Shown piece after piece: positions 62,217-64,000 of a DNA stretch of 64,000 bases (within the stretch, counting starts at the first letter, position 1; the number at the start of each line of letters is the position of its first letter). A program made the position numbers and the translations under genes. Below the pieces are notes generated by a model, which ran no database searches, was not told where the DNA came from, and worked only from the letters and a program-made list of their open reading frames with translations. The stretch comes from Bugulina stolonifera (taxonomy: Eukaryota; Bryozoa; Gymnolaemata; Cheilostomatida; Bugulidae), in the NCBI GenBank assembly GCA_935421135.1, contig OW285192.1, positions 13,657,501 to 13,721,500 of the forward strand. Reading direction: 5' to 3'.

Positions 62217-63977
62217 TTATTTTATTGGATGACATTTTTTATGGTTAGTAATTCTTCCTTTAAATATTGTTTTGTAGGAACATTCCTCACAAGCATATAT
62301 AGTTTTTCCCTTCTTGTGCAGGTGTAAATGCTTAGGCATACTGCTAGGGTTGGCTGTTCTAAATGGACAATATGGACAGTGATATGGCTTCTCCCCAGTG
62401 TGACTTCGTAAATGAACTTTCAGGTTATCTGCTCTGACTATCTAAAACATAAATTATTGTTGCTATTTAGTTATGGTAAATGTTGCAATTATGCATGCAC
62501 ACATACATGTACATAATACAATTGTGTCGTTAACTTTTTTTTATTGATATTGCTAACTCTATAGCCTTAACTGTAAAGCCTGAGCTCTAACGACCAAACT
62601 CTAACCCCTTTCTAAATAATTGCTATCAGGGTGTGTGGTTGAATAGCACACTTGGGGCTATCTGGCTGCATACACATGACAACAGCTATCAGTATTTCAG
62701 ATAATATAATGTAAAACCATTTTCACTTGAATACAATTAACAATTTACACGATGACACCAAGTATGTTTATACATGTATATATATGGTGACTTACTTTTG
62801 GGCAGTAAAGACATTTTTTCAGTCTCTTGGAAGGGTAAACCGCCATTACATCACTGGATGGGGCATCGATAGCTCTGCAAGATTTCATAATTGTGTTATT
62901 TTTCTGAAAATAAAGTTAAATTGAGTTGATTTATCAGATAAGAATACACATATCCGTGGGCTATATTTGGGATCTACCTCATAAAGCAATTATTCCTGCT
63001 TTATCAATTTTACCTACATATATGATCATCTGTGCAAACATAATGAATTTGTCAGCTTAAAGGAAACATTGAATATTTAACAAAGTTTAAAATCGAATGA
63101 CACTTTTGTTCTCATTATATAGGTCTACTGTTAAAATATACCCAGAATTATAATACATGCTAGTGTTGCCTGTCACCCACTGAAATCATAGAAATAAAAT
63201 GATTCAATTGCATTCTGATTCACTAATTATAGCAAATTGTATTCTGTTTTTCTTTATGCTTGTGTGGCAACCAGATGTATCACTTAGTAATAGTTACAAT
63301 GCATAACTATCACAATTATATTTCATTATCATAAAACTAATTATTAGTTTGTGACTTTGAACGCTGCATGCTCTATGACAGTTAATAGCAAAGTTTGTTA
63401 GCAGATAGTGGTTGAACGAACAGGTGAAGGCTAAGACGCTAAAGACCAAAGCCTTGCAAGGTGAAATCTTTTCCAAATATCCATTTCAATAATCATATAA
63501 CTTTCATTTTCCCATAGATAGAGTGATGGGATAAAAGCATTATACATAATTGTACTATATTTTACAAATATTTGTATATCTACAGCTTTTTCTGTTGGAA
63601 TGCATGGGAGAGCTAAGAAATCAGTCAACCTGGGGGAGGGTCTGTTTATTCAACCAGAGTTCCCAACTGCATCATGCAATTGCTAGATCTCAAACTATCT
63701 CAATAGACACACCCACAATTACAACGGCATGGTACAGGTGGAATGTCAAACTCCCTCAGATAGGCTACCAGCAATCATCCGGGAGATAAAGAAGTGGTGT
63801 GAGAGTTTTATATTATTATTCTCAGCAGTTATACTTACATCCAGACTTTGATGCTGCCTACTTATATAAATATTTTTAGATGATCGATAAGGACCAGGAT
63901 GTCTTGAAGTATGGTGGTTACCAACTTCCTGGTATGTATGCCTCCTGACACTTAGGTCTATGGGGGTCTCCAGCTCC
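62217..63977 (-). CDS. Gene G (partial): three-finger C2H2 zinc-finger protein with PIDLS motif
   Basis: The 5' part lies beyond the window. Exons found, in transcript order: 63977-63839, 62903-62796 and 62441-62217. The first encodes ETPIDLSVRRHTYQEVG and a His/Ser-rich stretch. The second ends SKRLKKCLYCPK, and the third begins IVRADNLKVH. The phases allow direct splicing of the first to the second. Counterparts of the third and fourth coding exons of E and F were not found; they may be lost or unrecognised. Fingers 1 and 2 nearly match gene F; finger 3 (YACEECSYKT...NHKKCH) has diverged. PIDLSVR fits the CtBP-binding consensus PxDLSx(K/R) exactly. Finger 1 keeps the 11-residue loop and the intron after CPK. 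Confidence 0.8.
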
Positions 63978-64000
63978 CTAAAATTGGATAAATCATATGA

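Noticed and set aside
63550..63789. Plus-strand ORF after a possible acceptor near gene G
   Set aside because: It has no recognisable domain, lies antisense in an intron of gene G and has no supporting neighbours.

Overview
The window is eukaryotic and almost certainly metazoan. Its coding sequence lies in short exons bounded by GT/AG introns. The recognisable proteins are animal extracellular or nuclear types: chitin-binding-like secreted proteins, a pentraxin-PAN protein, C2H2 zinc-finger proteins and an alpha-crystallin fragment. The DNA is AT-rich, dense in the palindromic motif TACATGTA, and full of minisatellites, solo LTRs, tRNA-derived SINEs and non-autonomous DNA transposons. An aquatic invertebrate such as a lophotrochozoan fits, but the phylum is a guess. 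Exon models were built by eye from splice motifs, reading phase and agreement between paralogues.

Region 1 (about 4.9-28.2 kb) holds three tandem units of about 7-8 kb each. Each unit carries one four-exon gene (ATGs at 8101, 16752 and 26329) for a 154-157 residue secreted protein with two derived CBM14-like domains. Each gene has a conserved TATA box and a non-coding first exon. After the tandem duplication the units were hit separately by solo LTRs (11151-11885 minus, 12435-13430 plus, 23898-25689 plus; a fourth lies at 108-1645 minus), a SINE, miniature transposons, a Tc1 fossil and a microsatellite of about 0.75 kb.

Region 2 (about 28.8-33.8 kb) is a plus-strand gene for a secreted pentraxin domain followed by a PAN domain. 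One of its introns carries a 1330-bp DNA transposon with 24-bp terminal inverted repeats and nine internal or terminal copies of one 16-bp motif.

Region 3 (about 36.5-64 kb) holds three paralogous C2H2 zinc-finger genes: E (plus, 36516-39918), F (minus, 46771-49880) and G (minus, 62217 to beyond 63977, cut by the window edge). E and F share a strongly conserved N-terminal block that I do not recognise. All three share an (A/V/P)IDLS motif, which in G is a perfect CtBP-type PxDLS, and three C-terminal fingers, the first split by an intron at the same codon. Between E and F is a 1.8-kb element with inverted ends. Between F and G there are SINEs, a small-heat-shock-protein fragment and a short LTR-like sequence.

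The most notable items are the CBM14-like family, whose two domains both lost the third canonical cysteine and gained a C-x-C, and the IDLS zinc-finger family with its unnamed N-terminal domain.
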